From Tropicimonas isoalkanivorans (GTDB lineage Bacteria > Pseudomonadota > Alphaproteobacteria > Rhodobacterales > Rhodobacteraceae): a DNA stretch of 64,000 nt. A program made the translations under genes and the position numbers. Shown piece after piece: positions 61,684 to 64,000 of this stretch. Under the pieces are notes generated by a model, which was given only the letters and a program-made list of their open reading frames with translations, did no database searches and had not been told where the DNA came from. The stretch spans positions 434,001 through 498,000 of the forward strand of contig NZ_FOLG01000001.1 of NCBI RefSeq assembly GCF_900112335.1, read 5' to 3'. Each line of letters begins with the position of its first letter. Position 1 is the first letter of the stretch.

Positions 61684-62574
61684 TCACTTTGCGCCGTAGA
61701 CCGCGACGGCGACCTTGCGCCCTTCGGCGTTCGCCACAAGCGCAAAGCCCATGTGCGTGAAAATCTGGTCTTCTCCGCCGGAGGCGAGGCGCGGGGCGAA
61801 ATAGGCGCCATCGCTCCGAACCGCCTTTGCTCCACACCCACCGCAGGCCTCGGAGGCGACGGAAAGGCTGGTCCAGCCCTCACTTTCATCCGGAAGCAGG
61901 CCGAAGACATCATCCGGGAGCACCATATCATCGTCCGAGAACGTCGCCCCCTCGGCCAAGCGCTCCGCCAATGTGTCGAGCCCCGCGTCCGAAGCGAGCG
62001 GTGAACGTCCCTGCCCGTCCCGTTCAGCGTTGAGCGCCTCCAGTGCCGCGGCCCGAACCTCTTCTGGCACAGCGGCCGTCGGTTCGTCGGCGCCGTCGTG
62101 CCCTGGGGGCGTGCCCGGGCCGGAGAACGTCTGCACGGCATAGATCGTATCGCCGTCGGAGGTCATTGCGAAACCGAACGTGTCCAGCCCTTGGCCCAGG
62201 ATGTTTGCCCGGTGCCCGGGGCTTTGCATCCAGCCGTCGTGGAAGGCACGCACCTGCGCCGCCTCATCCGGGGTACCACACCCCTCGCAGCGGGCGATGT
62301 TCTCGGCAACCACGCTCCACCGGCTGCCACCGGCCGCCAGCACGCGGTCGCGTACGTCCTCGCCCTCCGGCGACGTGTGGCTGTAGTATTCCCTCGCCAG
62401 CATGTCCTCGGCATGGGCCTCGGCCGCGGCCTGCAATACCGCGTCCGTCTCCAACTCGGGCAATCCTTGTTCGGCTCGCGAACCGTTGACAAGTGACAGC
62501 GCCTCCCCCGGCTCGGCCAGGGCCGGCGCGCAGATCAGGCACAGGAACATCGGAAGCAAGTGCGCAGGTTTCAT
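61684..62574 (-). CDS. CAP (SCP/PR1)-domain exported protein
   Basis: A 296-residue exported protein with a signal peptide (about 1-20). Residues about 24-150 are a CAP domain: ARE-YYSHTSPEGEDVRDRV, WSVVAENIA, and WMQSPGHRANIL with the conserved His/Glu positions. Residues about 170-296 look like a degenerate second copy (LEALNAERDGQGRSPLASD) that lacks the SPGHRANI block. Cys pairs CEGC and CGGCG suggest disulfides. Start ATG 62574; the longer frame from 63150 runs through the divergent gene and is rejected. Function of bacterial CAP proteins is mostly unknown. Confidence 0.85.
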   Translation of the reverse strand: MKPAHLLPMFLCLICAPALAEPGEALSLVNGSRAEQGLPELETDAVLQAAAEAHAEDMLAREYYSHTSPEGEDVRDRVLAAGGSRWSVVAENIARCEGCGTPDEAAQVRAFHDGWMQSPGHRANILGQGLDTFGFAMTSDGDTIYAVQTFSGPGTPPGHDGADEPTAAVPEEVRAAALEALNAERDGQGRSPLASDAGLDTLAERLAEGATFSDDDMVLPDDVFGLLPDESEGWTSLSVASEACGGCGAKAVRSDGAYFAPRLASGGEDQIFTHMGFALVANAEGRKVAVAVYGAK

Positions 62575-62697
62575 GGGATGCGATCTATCCCGGACCGACG
62601 CCGCGACAACCCCTCGATGCACCCATGGGCTCGCGACGCGGTTGCCGCCGGTCCGGGAATTGGCATGATTGGCGCCGAAATCCGGAGGACCCGAACC

Positions 62698-63168
62698 ATG
62701 ACTCAACCCACCATCGACGACCTGGAGCAACAGGAGGCGCGTTTCGTGTTCGCGCAGTTCAATGAGGAGACCGCCTATGAGGTCGGCACGGCTTTGGTGG
62801 AGTCCGCCCGGTCGGCATCGGCGCCGGTCATTGTCGACATCCGCACGCCGGACCGGACATTGTTTCACGCCGCGATGCCGGGAAGCGCGCCGGACAACGA
62901 CCACTGGGCGCGGCGCAAGAGCAATACCGTTCTCCGCCAGCACCGTTCCTCTCTCCTCGCCGGGATGCGCCTGGCCGCGAAGGGTCGCGACGTCGGGCCG
63001 GGGATCGGCCTGGATCCCATGGAGTTTTCTGCGCACGGCGGCAGCGTTCCGATCCGGGTCTCCGGCGTGGGGGTCATCGGCGCCATCACGGTCTCGGGCC
63101 TCGCGTCGGAGGAGGATCACGCGATGATCGCCGAGGTGCTTTCGCGTCACCTCGGCCTTGCGGACTAG
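62698..63168 (+). CDS. UPF0303 / heme-degrading domain-like protein
   Basis: A 156-residue protein of the UPF0303 (GlcG/HbpS-like) family. Segments RTPDRTLFHAAMPGSAPDNDHWARRKSNTV and GGSVPIRVSGVGVIGAITVSGL are characteristic. GGAGGACC precedes the ATG. Relatives include heme-binding HbpS, but this group is uncharacterised. Divergent from the CAP gene and 138 bp ahead of the citrate lyase ligase start. Confidence 0.83.
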   Translation: MTQPTIDDLEQQEARFVFAQFNEETAYEVGTALVESARSASAPVIVDIRTPDRTLFHAAMPGSAPDNDHWARRKSNTVLRQHRSSLLAGMRLAAKGRDVGPGIGLDPMEFSAHGGSVPIRVSGVGVIGAITVSGLASEEDHAMIAEVLSRHLGLAD

Positions 63169-63306
63169 AGCGTCGGGCGCGCGGCGTCACAACGTCGCAA
63201 GCCCGCCACAGCCTACCACTGCATACCTTATCGAATGGACCGCCCCATACCCTTGGAGTAGCAGACGGGGGGACTCACACAGGTACGGGATTCTCCTTCC
63301 CCCTGG

Positions 63307-64000
63307 ATGGCACGTCGATACTTTCACAAGGCCAAGGTCGTGACCGAAGATCTTCAGTTCTACACGGTGAACCCGATTTCCAATCGGGTGGAGCGGAAGG
63401 ACATCGAGCAACTGCTGGCACGATGCGGCCTCTCCTACGAGGAGCAGATCGAAGCTTTCGTCGTCTGCCGTGACGGCAATGAACTGGTCGCCTGTGCGGG
63501 ACTGCAGAAGGACATCATCAAGGACGTCGCCATCGACCCGGACTACCGCGGCGGCGCGATGAGCCTGAAACTCGTCAGCGAGATCACCTATCTCGCTCAC
63601 AGTCGCGGGCTGGATCTGCTCTTTGTCTACACCGAGCCGAAGAACGCGGAATTCTTCCGCGGGTGCGGCTTCTACGACCTGGTGGAAGTTCCTGACCGGG
63701 TGACGCTGCTGGAGAATACGCCCATCGGCATCCGCTCCTACTGCGCCAAGCTCGCCCGGCAGCGGGTGGCGGGAGAGAAAATCGGCTGCGTCGTGGCCAA
63801 CGCCAACCCCTTCACCCTCGGCCACCGCTACCTGATCGAACAGGCGGCAAAGGCCTGCGACTGGCTACATCTGTTCATGGTGCGCGAGGACGTCTCCCTC
63901 TTTTCCTACAAGGACCGCTACTACCTCGCGCAGGAAAACATCCGCGGCATCCCGAACGTGACGCTCCACGAGGGCTCCCACTACATGATCTCGCGGGCCA
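63307..64000 (+). CDS. citC: Citrate lyase ligase, 3' end outside window
   Basis: The first 231 residues of [citrate (pro-3S)-lyase] ligase. An N-terminal GNAT-like domain (about 1-150, IDPDYRGGAMSLKLVSEI) is followed by the start of a cytidylyltransferase-like domain with the HxGH motif in ANPFTLGHRYLIEQA. The enzyme acetylates the prosthetic group of citrate lyase. It has no ORF-terminating stop in the window and no strong ribosome-binding site; ATG 63307 is the only start available after an upstream in-frame stop at 63259. It implies the rest of a citrate lyase locus beyond the right edge. Confidence 0.85.
   Translation, partial: MARRYFHKAKVVTEDLQFYTVNPISNRVERKDIEQLLARCGLSYEEQIEAFVVCRDGNELVACAGLQKDIIKDVAIDPDYRGGAMSLKLVSEITYLAHSRGLDLLFVYTEPKNAEFFRGCGFYDLVEVPDRVTLLENTPIGIRSYCAKLARQRVAGEKIGCVVANANPFTLGHRYLIEQAAKACDWLHLFMVREDVSLFSYKDRYYLAQENIRGIPNVTLHEGSHYMISRA

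Noticed and set aside
1-64000. Search for CRISPR arrays, tRNA, rRNA, insertion sequences, integrases and phage genes
   Set aside because: No regularly spaced repeats, transposase or integrase motifs, or RNA-gene signatures were recognised by eye on either strand.

Overview
The window looks like a chromosomal stretch of an alphaproteobacterium, most likely a Rhodobacteraceae (roseobacter-type) member. GC is high, genes are packed into short operons with ATGA overlaps, solute-binding-protein ABC importers dominate, and many encoded proteins (a SmoS-like polyol dehydrogenase, a GatZ homologue, a membrane-anchored FMN glutamate-synthase-like protein) are of types common in that group. No rRNA, tRNA, CRISPR array, integrase or insertion sequence was recognised.

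Layout. (1) 1-7431: two exported amidohydrolase paralogues on the minus strand, one cut by the window edge. They enclose an AraC regulator and a five-gene plus-strand operon that matches the zinc-uptake system Zrg: a His-rich DUF2796 protein, an ABC ATPase, an FtsX-like permease and two DUF3299 proteins. A strong dyad that looks like a Zur box precedes it. (2) 8117-16204: an arabinoside locus on the minus strand, with a GH51 arabinofuranosidase, a MalEFGK-type importer, an ArsR-type regulator with a long C-terminal domain, and a LacI regulator. (3) 16720-27904: a plus-strand polyol/ketohexose locus with a PfkB kinase, aldose epimerase, SmoS-like SDR, iron-type alcohol dehydrogenase, ribose-type importer, GatZ, RbsD/FucU-type mutarotase and LacI regulator. 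(4) 28053-30063: a DUF4334 protein, an SDR and a TetR regulator. (5) 30123-37904: an AfuABC/FbpABC-type importer divergent from a response regulator and a hybrid histidine kinase. (6) 38578-51013: an exopolysaccharide locus with an ABC exporter, six glycosyltransferases, two PAPS-type sulfotransferases, an acetyltransferase, a truncated second acyltransferase and a Wzy-like polymerase. (7) 51168-58267: a second ribose-type importer with a hydroxyisobutyrate-dehydrogenase-like enzyme, a 6-phospho-3-hexuloisomerase-like SIS protein and a TIM-barrel epimerase. (8) 58289-64000: a phosphotransferase-kinase fusion, the FMN glutamate-synthase-like protein, a CAP-domain protein, a UPF0303 protein and the start of citrate lyase ligase.

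How the genes fit together. Most of the window is a catabolic bank: each importer sits with enzymes and a regulator that suggest its substrate. In locus 3 the parts form a plausible route: polyol taken up, oxidised to a ketose such as D-tagatose, phosphorylated, and C4-epimerised by GatZ to fructose 6-phosphate. In locus 2 a 22-bp operator, TATACC-N9-GGTAYGG, lies before both the arabinofuranosidase and the binding-protein gene.

The most unusual region is locus 6, which predicts a sulfated and acetylated exopolysaccharide. It also has a repeated 9-bp motif (TGCATTTTA) in its two AT-rich gaps and a scar where an acyltransferase gene was lost. Other points of interest are the Zur-like box, the 39-nt perfect dyad at 19637-19675, the ArsR-type sensor-regulator, and a hexuloisomerase-like gene with no hexulose-phosphate synthase beside it.
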